Virus record (IMG/VR): IMGVR_UViG_3300023235_001889
Coordinates: 62,001 to 126,000 of that record
Strand: one strand, 5' to 3'
From: a virus
Length of the DNA stretch: 64,000 bases
Shown: positions 34,190 to 42,897 of the stretch, in pieces
Layout: the number at the start of each line of letters is the position of its first letter
Position numbering within the stretch: position 1 is the first letter of the stretch
The notes under the pieces: model-generated
The model's database searches: none
What the model was told of the DNA's origin: nothing
What the model saw: only the letters and a program-made list of their open reading frames with translations
Made by a program: the position numbers and the translations under genes

Positions 34190-35233
34190 ATGGCTATCGA
34201 TTTAACACAGATTGTTCTACAATATTTACCAACAGACAGAAAGACCAATGCAACTGGATTTTATGTTTGTTGTCCCATGTGTATGTCTATGGGTGAATCA
34301 AGACCGGATACAAAATATAGAGGAGGATTTACGATAGCGCCGGATGGGGGCTGGTTGTTTCATTGTTATAACTGTCATCATAAAAATCGATGGATATACA
34401 ATGGCAGAGTAGGTAAAAATTTGATGTATTTTTTAACATCAATTGGTATACCTTCAAAAATGATTCCTGTGCGTTTGCGGTTATTGCGCAACGATGAAAC
34501 ATTATCAGTAAAAATACACATCGAAGAAGAGGAAGTTCCAGATATTGCGATAAACTTTGATGAAGTTAAATTGCCATCTGGTTGTTCGTCATTTGATAGT
34601 TGGGTTGAAGATGATGAGCCGCCTTCGATGTTCATTGATGCATTCAGTTATATGGCATCACGCGGTGAAGCAGTGTTTAATGGGTCCACTTATTATTGGA
34701 CGGGTGATTCGAACTATGCAATCAATCAGCGTGTTATCATACCATTCTATCATCATGGTAAAGTAGTTGGATATACAGGCAGAGTATTCACTGGTAATAA
34801 AAAATTACGAAAATATTACAGCGAGCAACAGTCGGATTATATGTATAATCAAGATTTGCTTGAAGGTGATGCCGAGATTATATTTTTGGTTGAAGGAATA
34901 CTGGATGCAATATCTATTGGTGGCATCGGCGTGTTAGGAAATCATTTGACTGAAAAACAGGTTAATTTGTTAAAATGGTCCGGTAAGCGCATTATTTTAA
35001 TACCGGATAGAAATGATGCTGGGGGTAAATTATTCGATCAGGTGGTTTCCCTTGGGCATGAGGTGGCGTTAATATCAACAGAATGGGGAACGGGTATAGT
35101 AGATTGTGCAGAGGCGACTAAAAGATTTGGTATTCTTTATACATTGGAAACAATAATAAAAAATGCCACAAAAAATAAAATGAAATTGAAATTATTTAGG
35201 TCGGGAATGTTCCGTCTTAAATCGAATGGTTGA
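34190..35233 (+). CDS. 61: DNA primase, gp61-like
   Basis: 347 residues (T4 gp61 342). Makes RNA primers for lagging-strand synthesis. The N-terminal zinc ribbon has Cys27/Cys28, Cys31, His58/Cys59 and Cys62 (YVCCPMC and FHCYNC). The TOPRIM fold is visible as FLVEGILDAISIGG and IILIPDRNDAGGKLF (Glu and Asp-x-Asp equivalents). It lies immediately upstream of the helicase gene (12 bases), matching the gp61-gp41 primosome pair. Confidence 0.92.
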   Translation: MAIDLTQIVLQYLPTDRKTNATGFYVCCPMCMSMGESRPDTKYRGGFTIAPDGGWLFHCYNCHHKNRWIYNGRVGKNLMYFLTSIGIPSKMIPVRLRLLRNDETLSVKIHIEEEEVPDIAINFDEVKLPSGCSSFDSWVEDDEPPSMFIDAFSYMASRGEAVFNGSTYYWTGDSNYAINQRVIIPFYHHGKVVGYTGRVFTGNKKLRKYYSEQQSDYMYNQDLLEGDAEIIFLVEGILDAISIGGIGVLGNHLTEKQVNLLKWSGKRIILIPDRNDAGGKLFDQVVSLGHEVALISTEWGTGIVDCAEATKRFGILYTLETIIKNATKNKMKLKLFRSGMFRLKSNG

Positions 35234-35244
35234 GGAAAATATAA

Positions 35245-36750
35245 ATGAGTGCAGATTTTGGATTACTAAAGCAAAAATTATTAATAGAGTACATGTTAGC
35301 AGATGAAACGGTATTTCATCGGTGTCGAAATATATTAAAATCGTCGTATTTTGACCCAGAATTGGTTAATGTGGTCGAGTTATTGATTACACACACAGAT
35401 GAATATAAAGCAGTTCCAACAGTTCAACAAATCAAAGCAGAAACCGCAACTGAACTTGATTTAGTGCCAGAAATTCGTGAACAAGATCAAGCTTGGGCAA
35501 TGGATAATATTGAAAAATTTTGTCAGCAGGGTGCTATTATTGAAGCGGTATCAAAGGCGTTTGAATATATTGAATCTGGCGAGCACGGTACCATTGAAAC
35601 TATGATTCGCGAAGCGGTATTGGTTGGCTTACAGAAAGACCTTGGTTTGGATTATTTCACTAATCCAAGAGAACGATTAGAACGCCTTAAACTTAAAAAT
35701 CTTATTCCCACTGGTTGGCGCGATCTTGATAGAAAATTATTTGGCGGTTTGAACAGAGGTGAAATTACTATTTTTGCTGCTGGTTCTGGTGTTGGTAAAA
35801 GTTTGTTCTTACAGAATGCATGTTTAAATTGGGTCAGCGGTGTTCAATATACTTGGGGTGAAGGTGATAACAATCCTAAAATTATCCCACCATTAAATGT
35901 ATTGTATATTTCACTTGAATTAAGTCAAGATTTGACGTCTAAGCGCATAGATTCTATGGTTACTGGCATTAGTGCCCGAGAAATATTTGCAAAAATAGAT
36001 GAAGTTGAATTAAAGGTTACTACACAAGGTAAAAAAAGTGGTAGATTTACTATCAAATATTTGTCACAAGGTTCAAACACCAATGACATTAGAGCGTTAA
36101 TCAAAGAATATGAATTGGTGTATGGATGTGTGCCTGATTGTATAGCGGTAGATTATTTGGATGAAATGGGTCCAATTGCTAGCAATGTTAAAGATGATAA
36201 TTTATACATGAAAGATAAACATGTTACTGGTGATTTGCGCGACTTGGCAGTCGAGTTAGATGTTGTTTTAATCACCGCATCACAACTCAATCGATCTGCG
36301 GTTGATGAGTCTGAACAAAACCACGCGATGATTGGTGGTGGTATCAGTAAAATTCAACGCGCAGATAACGTTGTTTCTATATACCAAAGTGCGGCAATGA
36401 AAGAAGAGGGAACATTCATGTGTACTTTCTTAAAAACCCGTTCAAGTTCTGGTGTAGGTAGTAAAATATATTTAAGTTTCAATAATGATAGTATGAAAAT
36501 ATCCGATCAAGATGAAAATTATAATGCAGGTGGTGATACAACATCCATTGATGGTACAGGTCTTAGAAATAGCACTACAATGACAAACAATGATTTGATA
36601 AAATCAATAAAATCGGGCGCATCTAAGCCAGCGCCCACACCTTCTGCTCCTGTTCATGATCCAGAAACTGGTGAAATAAGTGAAACCGGCGAGATTAAAG
36701 AAAGTATGATGGAGCGATTAACAAGAATGAAGAAGGATGGCTTGTTGTAA
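35245..36750 (+). CDS. 41: Replicative DNA helicase, gp41-like (DnaB family)
   Basis: 501 residues (T4 gp41 475). Hexameric 5'-3' helicase of the replisome. The N-terminal helical domain is followed by a linker (LIPTGWRDLDRKLFGGLNRG), Walker A AAGSGVGKS, LNVLYISLELSQDLTSKRID, Walker B CIAVDYLDEMGP and the Arg/Gln region (VLITASQLNRSAV, KIQRADNVVSIYQS). The C-terminal tail is Pro/Ser/Glu-rich. Downstream partner of the primase gene. Confidence 0.95.
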   Translation: MSADFGLLKQKLLIEYMLADETVFHRCRNILKSSYFDPELVNVVELLITHTDEYKAVPTVQQIKAETATELDLVPEIREQDQAWAMDNIEKFCQQGAIIEAVSKAFEYIESGEHGTIETMIREAVLVGLQKDLGLDYFTNPRERLERLKLKNLIPTGWRDLDRKLFGGLNRGEITIFAAGSGVGKSLFLQNACLNWVSGVQYTWGEGDNNPKIIPPLNVLYISLELSQDLTSKRIDSMVTGISAREIFAKIDEVELKVTTQGKKSGRFTIKYLSQGSNTNDIRALIKEYELVYGCVPDCIAVDYLDEMGPIASNVKDDNLYMKDKHVTGDLRDLAVELDVVLITASQLNRSAVDESEQNHAMIGGGISKIQRADNVVSIYQSAAMKEEGTFMCTFLKTRSSSGVGSKIYLSFNNDSMKISDQDENYNAGGDTTSIDGTGLRNSTTMTNNDLIKSIKSGASKPAPTPSAPVHDPETGEISETGEIKESMMERLTRMKKDGLL

Positions 36751-36754
36751 GTGT

Positions 36755-36782
36755 GATAAATAACCTAGAAGTATAATAAATA
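36755..36782 (+). promoter_or_regulatory. Pair of late-type octamers (GATAAATA, AATAAATA)
   Basis: Copies at 36755-36762 and 36775-36782 in a 71-base gap. The second lies 39 bases before the next start and marks the switch from replication genes to the virion-cargo block. Confidence 0.45.
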
Positions 36783-36821
36783 CTTAATATTATATAAATT
36801 GCGCAGGTATGGATATTACAT

Positions 36822-37082
36822 ATGATTAAAAAAACTAAGAGCCTCCTTGATGAACTTGACGAAATCGTTCCAACCAAGGACAAGCATATTGTTGTAGAAG
36901 CACGTGCACAACATTTTATTGCCAGTGGAATCAATCTATTAGAAATGATTGAAGAGCATTTTACTCCTGAAGAGGCTGATGAATTATCTCGTCGCCTCTT
37001 TAATTCATTAAAAGGTAGAAGCCCCGCAAAATTCCAACGCAAAATGCAACAAATTCAGGAAAACAATAGTAACAATGAATAA
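36822..37082 (+). CDS. Small helical hypothetical protein
   Basis: 86 residues, all helical. It reads LLDELDEIVPTKDKHIVVEARAQHFIASGINLLEMIEEHF, then a SRRLFNSLKGRSPAKFQRKM basic helix. It overlaps the next gene by 8 bases and opens the block of probable head-associated genes. The family is not recognised. Confidence 0.75.
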   Translation: MIKKTKSLLDELDEIVPTKDKHIVVEARAQHFIASGINLLEMIEEHFTPEEADELSRRLFNSLKGRSPAKFQRKMQQIQENNSNNE

Positions 37083-37629
37083 AGTTGACGATATGCGCAA
37101 ATTGATGGAAACTATATCTCATGGTGAACAAGATGACATCAATGAGGCCGGTGGAGTTATTGACAAAACTTTAGCGAAATTTGGAAACAAACGCGCTAAA
37201 GGTAAAGTTGATGTCAACAATGAAAAAAACAGCATAGAAGATGGTTGGAAAGAATTCGCAGGAGCGCAAGATTTCGATAATAAGAATGTTGAAGGATTTA
37301 AAGATTTCCTACAATTTTGGAATTTTAATGGCCCTGAAATAGATTCTATTGTTACAGAACCATTCAATATTAAACAATCATTGAAAAATGCTGCAAAAAT
37401 TCAACACAAATCAGGCAAGGGTGTAACGGGTGAACGTGATGGTCGACCAGCGCCGACACCAAGTAACGATGATTATAAATCAATTATTAAATTTTATACA
37501 AATGATTTAAAAGGAAATGTTGCATCTTTAGAATTGGAAATGGCTGCAATTAAAAATCCGAAATTGATAAGTGGTGATCCACTTGCATCATTGGGTTATG
37601 CATTCATGAAAGCCAACGGCAAAGGATAA
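37075..37629 (+). CDS. Probable packaged head protein with cleavable leader
   Basis: 184 residues. The N-terminus MNKVDDMRKLMETISHGEQ ends in DINE before AGG, fitting the (I/L)-x-E cleavage rule of T4-type prohead proteases. The body is mildly basic, with FKDFLQFWNFNGPEIDSIV and two Lys-rich segments. No enzymatic motif seen. It is followed after 3 bases by another gene of the same type. Packaging is inferred from leader and context. Confidence 0.65.
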   Translation: MNKVDDMRKLMETISHGEQDDINEAGGVIDKTLAKFGNKRAKGKVDVNNEKNSIEDGWKEFAGAQDFDNKNVEGFKDFLQFWNFNGPEIDSIVTEPFNIKQSLKNAAKIQHKSGKGVTGERDGRPAPTPSNDDYKSIIKFYTNDLKGNVASLELEMAAIKNPKLISGDPLASLGYAFMKANGKG

Positions 37630-37632
37630 CAT

Positions 37633-38826
37633 ATGCATAGCAACATACGAGATTTTATATCAGTTATCGACGATAATATGAATACCCCCGATAATATAAT
37701 ATTATTGGAGAGTGATTTTGTTAATCCATCTACAGAACTTACAGACGATCAAATAAAGCAAATATTTGTCATCATAAGCCAAGCGGCAGCTTATAAAAAA
37801 CTCCGTGGCAACCTTAAAGGTTATAAACCTTCTTTAAAAACCAATAAAGTAACAAACGAAGAGTTAATAAACGAACTCGATCCATTTGGTGGAATGGCAA
37901 AAGCGACAGATGCACTCATGGCAAAATTTGGATCGAAAGGTGCAAAGATGGCTCAAGTGGCAAAAGAAACTGCACTAGGGTTATGGAAAAAATGGGAAAA
38001 AGATTCAATTAAAGGTGGAATGGTCCCATCTGTTGAATCTGTTGCTAGATGGGTAAATGATGAAGAATTTGATGCAGATTTGATAGATGCTGCATTTAGA
38101 GGGGTTGGTGTTCCTAATGTAAAAAATTCATTGAGAAATATAAGCACGGTTGATAGATTGCCATTAACACAATGGATGGATGAAAATAATATAAAACCTG
38201 GTGCTTTAAATGGAATTGTATTAAAAGATTATTTGTCTGATATTGATGTACAAGATCGCGATGTTGATGCGATATTGGATGGCATTGGATTAAAAAATAC
38301 TGGCACTGTGATATCGCGAGTTCAATTGAAAAAATTGGAAAAAGCATTAGATGCATACATACCATCTGAAGAACCCGAAGGCGAAGTTGCCACTGATGTT
38401 GACGTTGATGCTAATACTAGCACCAATACCAATTCTGGAACGCCATTAGATGGTGGATGGCTTGCTCGCGACGTATATTCTTATATTATTAAAAATTATA
38501 ATGTAGACGATAAAGATGATTTGGCTAATGAATTCAAAGCAGCCAAGGTTAAGAATGTAGATGACGAAATGAGTGATGATCAAGTAAGAAAGGTGTTAAA
38601 TTCTGTAAAAGATGATGAAAAAAATATGTTTTCCGTGGCTGATGATGCATCGAAATCTTCTGATGAAATAATGAAAACAACACAAGAAATAGTTAAAGAT
38701 ATGGGAAGCAGTATAAAAAAAGCAACATCTGTGGGTAAAGAATTTGTAAAATCTGGTGATATATCATCGACTAGTGAACTTCAGAAACTTGGTATTGCTA
38801 TATTAACTGCACGAAAGAAAATATAA
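37633..38826 (+). CDS. Hypothetical virion-cargo-type protein
   Basis: 397 residues, helical, alternating acidic and basic stretches, with no Cys. The N-terminus MHSNIRDFISVIDDN and IILLE before SDF could be a targeting leader with an L-x-E cleavage site. Three segments look like repeats of one helical unit (NDEEFDADLIDAAFRGVGVPNVKNSL, DIDVQDRDVDAILDGIGLKN, VDDKDDLANEFKAAKVKNVDDE). The repeat ends in an (I/V)GLKN or VGVPN-like turn. Function unknown. Confidence 0.65.
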   Translation: MHSNIRDFISVIDDNMNTPDNIILLESDFVNPSTELTDDQIKQIFVIISQAAAYKKLRGNLKGYKPSLKTNKVTNEELINELDPFGGMAKATDALMAKFGSKGAKMAQVAKETALGLWKKWEKDSIKGGMVPSVESVARWVNDEEFDADLIDAAFRGVGVPNVKNSLRNISTVDRLPLTQWMDENNIKPGALNGIVLKDYLSDIDVQDRDVDAILDGIGLKNTGTVISRVQLKKLEKALDAYIPSEEPEGEVATDVDVDANTSTNTNSGTPLDGGWLARDVYSYIIKNYNVDDKDDLANEFKAAKVKNVDDEMSDDQVRKVLNSVKDDEKNMFSVADDASKSSDEIMKTTQEIVKDMGSSIKKATSVGKEFVKSGDISSTSELQKLGIAILTARKKI

Positions 38827-38835
38827 GGTATAAAA

Positions 38836-40170
38836 ATGAGCATTAAAAAATTCAATGAAGAAACTACATCTATAGCCGGTTCTGATATTGAACCAACATT
38901 GCGATATTTATCACCTATTGTTGGTATTGCGTATGAATCTGTGTTAGATAAATCTGGAAAAATAGTAAAACGTGGATTAGAAGATTGCACATTGGGCACC
39001 TCTTCAAAATCTGGAACTGGCGCTTTCGGTAAGCACGGAACTGTTGGTGATATTGATATAGTTATCGATGAATCGTCACATGATACTAATAGTTTTGTTT
39101 CACGATTAGTCAATAAGTTAGGACCAGATAAAATAGGAAAACCTGTTAATGGTGGTATAACTATACCAACGAAAGTTAATGTTGGCGGCGCTGAAGGAGC
39201 AAATTTGGTCGAGGTTGATTTTATAATCGGTGATCCTGAATTATTAACCTTTACGCATCACTCACCAGACCCAACGAGTTTAAGTGAATATAATGGTATC
39301 GCTCGCAATGAAATGATGCGTGCTGTATTACAAGATTCACGCCGCCAAGTGCGCGATCCTGAAACAAAAGAGATTATGGCATTGGTTGGACCTGCATATT
39401 TTCTTGATAAAGGATTTGTTCAAGAATGGCGTCACTTTCCAATGAAAGGTGATGGTAGCGGACGTCAAAGTATTAATAAACCAATAAGTAAAAGTGAATT
39501 CACTGAAACATACCCTGATCACACTGGAAATGAAAAACCATTGATGCTTTCGAAGCCTCGTGAAATGATGGATTATATGTTCCCTAATGCAAACACCAAA
39601 ATTGAAGAATATGATTGTTTTGAAACTATAAGAGATTTAGTTATAGAACATAAGCCAAAAAATGCTGAATCTATATTCAATTTATTTGCACAAAGTATGC
39701 ATCGTAAAGGACAGCCAGTGCCGCAGGGTTTGGTCGTAGAATGTCGTCAAATGGTTGAAAAATCTAACGTTCTTACTGAAGTTCGTGATATAAGCCTTAA
39801 TCGTGTGATGGAATCTGTTGTAAGACGTGGAAAATTTGAAGATTTTAGAAAATCTTGCTTGAATACATTAACAGATAATCGAAAACTTGATCATTTTACA
39901 AAACCTAAAGCAACTGCTGATAATATGCCACTAGAAGGATTGACATATCTTATTAATAAGTGCGGCATGATGAATGAGTGGAATGATTTGAACAAAAATG
40001 ATTATGGAACCAATTATCATCACAAAGTTTCTGATTTTGGTGCATTTTATGAAGATTTATGCGAACTTATCGGCGAAGATAACTTTATGTTCGTTGCAGA
40101 ACATTATGGATTAAAGATAAATTCTGATTCTTTTATCAATAGTTTAATCGAAATGGAATATGATGGCTAA
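38836..40170 (+). CDS. Nucleotidyltransferase-fold protein (possible virion cargo)
   Basis: 444 residues. A polymerase-beta-type nucleotidyltransferase pattern is visible: GKHGTVGDIDIVID gives the helix-turn and paired acidic residues Asp72 and Asp74, and LVEVDFIIGD near residue 145 gives a third acidic position. The rest (MMDYMFPNANTKIEEYDCFETIRDL and beyond) is helical. The N-terminal MSIKKFNEE resembles the short leaders of this block. Such folds transfer nucleotides to RNA, proteins or small molecules; target unknown. It overlaps the inserted homing endonuclease by 11 bases. Confidence 0.6.
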   Translation: MSIKKFNEETTSIAGSDIEPTLRYLSPIVGIAYESVLDKSGKIVKRGLEDCTLGTSSKSGTGAFGKHGTVGDIDIVIDESSHDTNSFVSRLVNKLGPDKIGKPVNGGITIPTKVNVGGAEGANLVEVDFIIGDPELLTFTHHSPDPTSLSEYNGIARNEMMRAVLQDSRRQVRDPETKEIMALVGPAYFLDKGFVQEWRHFPMKGDGSGRQSINKPISKSEFTETYPDHTGNEKPLMLSKPREMMDYMFPNANTKIEEYDCFETIRDLVIEHKPKNAESIFNLFAQSMHRKGQPVPQGLVVECRQMVEKSNVLTEVRDISLNRVMESVVRRGKFEDFRKSCLNTLTDNRKLDHFTKPKATADNMPLEGLTYLINKCGMMNEWNDLNKNDYGTNYHHKVSDFGAFYEDLCELIGEDNFMFVAEHYGLKINSDSFINSLIEMEYDG

Positions 40171-41098
40171 ACAAAATATTTTAACTACTGAAAAATATAT
40201 TAAAAATGTGATTTCTCGACATGGTATATTATTTGACTATTCCAAAACTGAATATATTGGGTCTAAATATAAAATCGAAGTTGGTTGCGCACAACACGGA
40301 ATGTATTGGGTTGAAGCCGGAAGTCATTATAGAAAACCAGTGTGTCCATTATGTTCAAGAGACCAGAGTAATAAAAATCAACGAATAATGAATGCGGATG
40401 AATATATTATAAAAGCGAATAAAGTCCACAATAATTACTACAAATATCCTGATTTGAAATATAAAAACAGTCGCACTAAAATTGATATATTATGTCCAAA
40501 TCACGGTATATTTAAGCAACGTACAGGAGTTCATTTACTCGGTGATGGATGTCCAAAATGCGCAAATGAATATAGAACAAACAAGCAACGTATGTCTATC
40601 GATGAATATTTAAATAGAGCAAGGCGAATGCATGATGATATATATGATTATTCAAATGTTGTATATACAGCACTATCCAATAAAATAGAAATAATATGCA
40701 TTAAACATGGCAGTTTTTCACAAAATGCCGGGAGCCATATTAATGGTAGCGGTTGCCCTGTGTGTGATAAAGGAAAAACGTCGTCTAAATCTGAAAAAAA
40801 ATGGTTAGATAGTAAAAACATTCCAGAAATATATAGAAATTATCCAATAAAAATAAAAAATAATAGAACGTTATATGTTGATGGATATGACCCAACCACT
40901 AATACAGTTTATGAATTTTGGGGTGATTTTTGGCACGGAAATCCTCGAATATTCAATCAATCTGACATTAATACCAGAACTAATATATCATTTGGTGAAT
41001 TATATAATAATACATTAAATAAAATTAATATTCTTGTAAAAAATGGATATAAAATTATAGATATATGGGAAGATGAATGGAAAGAGACTATAATATAA
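40160..41098 (+). CDS. Homing endonuclease with three zinc-ribbon repeats and Vsr-like domain
   Basis: 312 residues. Three repeats of about 60 residues follow one pattern: a helix, YDYS or YYKY, an IxIxCxxHG segment, and a closing GCPxC (VCPLC, GCPKC, GCPVC). These form DNA-binding zinc ribbons. The C-terminus (KSEKKWLDSKNI, LYVDGYDPTTNTVYEFWGDFWHGNP, IIDIWEDEW) matches the Vsr/EDxHD-type endonuclease fold seen in homing enzymes. A second ATG at 40163 is equally possible as start. It is inserted between two head-block genes, overlapping both, which suits a mobile free-standing endonuclease. Confidence 0.85.
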   Translation: MMAKQNILTTEKYIKNVISRHGILFDYSKTEYIGSKYKIEVGCAQHGMYWVEAGSHYRKPVCPLCSRDQSNKNQRIMNADEYIIKANKVHNNYYKYPDLKYKNSRTKIDILCPNHGIFKQRTGVHLLGDGCPKCANEYRTNKQRMSIDEYLNRARRMHDDIYDYSNVVYTALSNKIEIICIKHGSFSQNAGSHINGSGCPVCDKGKTSSKSEKKWLDSKNIPEIYRNYPIKIKNNRTLYVDGYDPTTNTVYEFWGDFWHGNPRIFNQSDINTRTNISFGELYNNTLNKINILVKNGYKIIDIWEDEWKETII

Positions 41099-41853
41099 TG
41101 GATTTCATACAAAATCTTTGCGAAGGGCGGCTATTCGGTAGCGGTAAATCCAACCTTGCGCATTATAGTGCAAAACAAATAACAGAAATGTTATATTTGC
41201 AATTTTTAGGTATTCAAATATTGAAATATGAATCAGGAAGTCTGCCTGTTGCACAACGATATGTTAGAAGCACAGGAAATCTGACCAATTTTGATTATTG
41301 GCGTTCAGGAAAAAATGAATTATATTTGATGTTGCACCTTATTGTTGGTCAATATGCTGACGAACAACGTCATATGTTGAAATATGGCAAGCGTGATGCA
41401 CGATACCTTGAATTAACTAGATTGAATAAGCAAAATCTTGTTAGATTTTTGCGCTCTGTTGCATCTGGTCATTTTGATGAAGGTTCGGATCGTAGATTTC
41501 TTATGGAACTCGAACGAGGATTGAGGATAACAGATAGCAACTTAAAAAACATCAGAAGGGTGGCTGGTCAGTGGAAAATGCAATCATTTTCGACTAAAAA
41601 AACTACATTAACTCGACTTTTACAGTTATTTCGTTCTAAAGCACGTCGTTCTGAATTATTACCATATTTAGAGTCGCTAGCAATTGCCATGAACATGGAA
41701 AACCGAAAACTTACCGCAATAAGCAACGAGCCAAATCCTGTTGCTCAAAAAACACCAGTAAAGCCAAATATGGCATTTTTAAAGAATATGTCGGCTGGTA
41801 TTGCTTCCGGTAATACTGCTGCATCTATTTTAATGCGAAAAAAGAAAGATTAA
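41098..41853 (+). CDS. Helical hypothetical head-block protein
   Basis: 251 residues from ATG 41098, which overlaps the stop of the endonuclease gene; an in-frame ATG at 41077 lies inside it and is rejected. The N-terminus MDFIQNLCEGRLF resembles short leader sequences of neighbouring genes. The body is helical and basic (LYLQFLGIQILKYESG, NELYLMLHLIVGQYADEQRHML, LMELERGLRITDSNLKNIRR, SKARRSELLPYLESLAIAM). Function unknown, probably virion-associated. Confidence 0.7.
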   Translation: MDFIQNLCEGRLFGSGKSNLAHYSAKQITEMLYLQFLGIQILKYESGSLPVAQRYVRSTGNLTNFDYWRSGKNELYLMLHLIVGQYADEQRHMLKYGKRDARYLELTRLNKQNLVRFLRSVASGHFDEGSDRRFLMELERGLRITDSNLKNIRRVAGQWKMQSFSTKKTTLTRLLQLFRSKARRSELLPYLESLAIAMNMENRKLTAISNEPNPVAQKTPVKPNMAFLKNMSAGIASGNTAASILMRKKKD

Positions 41854-41867
41854 CTCTATTTTTTTGC

Positions 41868-41894
41868 GATAAATAATAAATATTAATATAAATA
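41868..41894 (+). promoter_or_regulatory. Cluster of late octamers, including exact TATAAATA
   Basis: GATAAATA (41868-41875), AATAAATA (41875-41882) and TATAAATA (41887-41894) within 27 bases. The last abuts the RBS, so the upstream copies are the likelier promoters for the next gene. Confidence 0.5.
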
Positions 41895-41906
41895 GAGGTA
41901 TCTTTT

Positions 41907-42116
41907 ATGCGTGCGTATGAATTTATTAAAGAAAACGCAAGTTCTGGCGGAACCTCTGCAAGTAGTGTAGCTACGGTTGTAAAACCACAAGTTACTACAG
42001 CAGAAGGTGAAACATTATTTGGTGGTGATGCAAATGACCACCCTGCATATGGTGATTCCACTAATGTAACAGTTATTCGTAGACCAAGTCCTACTGCGGA
42101 AGCTAATAAGAAATAA
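41907..42116 (+). CDS. Small packaged-type protein with capsid-targeting-like leader
   Basis: 69 residues. MRAYEFIKE-NASS is strikingly like the T4 internal-protein leader MKTYQEFIAE-A, including a Glu where the prohead protease would cut. The mature part is Ser/Thr/Gly-rich and flexible (SSGGTSASSVATVV, FGGDANDHPAYGDS). RBS GAGG and upstream late octamers fit late expression. Internal virion protein by inference. Confidence 0.7.
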   Translation: MRAYEFIKENASSGGTSASSVATVVKPQVTTAEGETLFGGDANDHPAYGDSTNVTVIRRPSPTAEANKK

Positions 42117-42169
42117 CCGGACTACAACAAAGCTGGCGAGTTAGATCGCTAAAAACGAGGAAATAACAA

Positions 42170-42601
42170 ATGTCTTTAAATGGATTAGATAGAAATAAAG
42201 TTGATGGAACTGCTAACCCAGCAGAGTCTTTCAATCGTAACTTAGACTTCTTTACAGTAACAGTGACTGGTGGATTAACATTCCGTTCCGACGGTGCCGC
42301 AGGTCTTGATGATGATGGTGTACCTGTTGACGCAGAACAGTATCTTTTTGATAAAATGATTGAATTGGTTAGCCAAAAAGCACAACCAATCGTTTTAACT
42401 GGTGGAACAACTGGTGCCACAGTATTCAATATGATCATTGAGCACTCTGGACTATGGACAGAAGCTGGTGCAACAGACCCGAAAGCTGAATCTCTTGATA
42501 CAGTTCTTCAGGATGCAATCTTAGCGCTTTCTGATGATGCTGACAATCAATTGTTTGCAACTTTTGCAACTACTGTAGCACACACTAATACTCTTACTTA
42601 A
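42170..42601 (+). CDS. Hypothetical virion-type protein, strong RBS
   Basis: 143 residues, acidic, no Cys. N-terminal strands FFTVTVTGGLTFRSDG, a DDGVPVDAEQYLFDKMIELVSQKA helix, then PIVLTGGTTGATVFNMIIEH and a C-terminal helix (SLDTVLQDAILALSDDADNQLF). The preceding RBS AGGAAA is good, and the codons look like those of the major structural genes. It is followed by an unusual structured noncoding interval. Function not recognised. Confidence 0.7.
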   Translation: MSLNGLDRNKVDGTANPAESFNRNLDFFTVTVTGGLTFRSDGAAGLDDDGVPVDAEQYLFDKMIELVSQKAQPIVLTGGTTGATVFNMIIEHSGLWTEAGATDPKAESLDTVLQDAILALSDDADNQLFATFATTVAHTNTLT

Positions 42602-42852
42602 GTAATAGTAGAATAAAAAAATCCTAAAGGTATTACCTTTAGGTGAGAATATGATTTTAATGCTTTTTGGCGAAATTTAACTATTATAACCCTTGGGGAG
42701 GAATACAGATAAGAAATACATTTTAGAATATGAAAATATTTAAGTGTCCCATTGTCTGTGTAGTTAAGTAAATCGCCAAGAATGTAATAGTTGGATCATA
42801 TGACCCCAGCTTTTAAAAAATCCTTCAGACTTCGGTCTTGGAGGATTTTTTT
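42602..42852 (+). ncRNA. Structured noncoding interval, candidate RNA element
   Basis: Nearly 300 bases without a gene. It holds a perfect inverted repeat CCTAAAGGTA / TACCTTTAGG (42624-42644 region), then an interrupted long stem made of TTGGCGA (42667-42673) with TCGCCAA (42773-42779) and, nested inside, TTAACTA (42678-42684) with TAGTTAA (42761-42767). ACAGA / TCTGT can pair further inside. It ends in a strong terminator. The nested pairing suggests a folded RNA rather than an empty gap, but there is no similarity I recognise and the identity is unknown. Confidence 0.45.
42818..42852 (+). terminator. Rho-independent terminator with UUCG loop
   Basis: Stem AATCCTTCAGAC / GTCTTGGAGGATT closed by TTCG, with mismatches in the middle, followed by eight T. 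A-run on the left makes it usable in both directions. Confidence 0.88.
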
Positions 42853-42860
42853 TGACTAAA

Positions 42861-42868
42861 TATAAATA
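42861..42868 (+). promoter_or_regulatory. Exact late promoter TATAAATA
   Basis: Exact T4 late octamer directly after a terminator and 29 bases before the next ATG. Confidence 0.65.
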
Positions 42869-42897
42869 ATAACCGGTTATAACAATAGGATTAACAT

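Noticed and set aside
42678-42791. Pseudoknot formed by AACTATTA and TAATAGTT
   Set aside because: The same bases pair better with TAGTTAA in a nested stem; kept only as an alternative.
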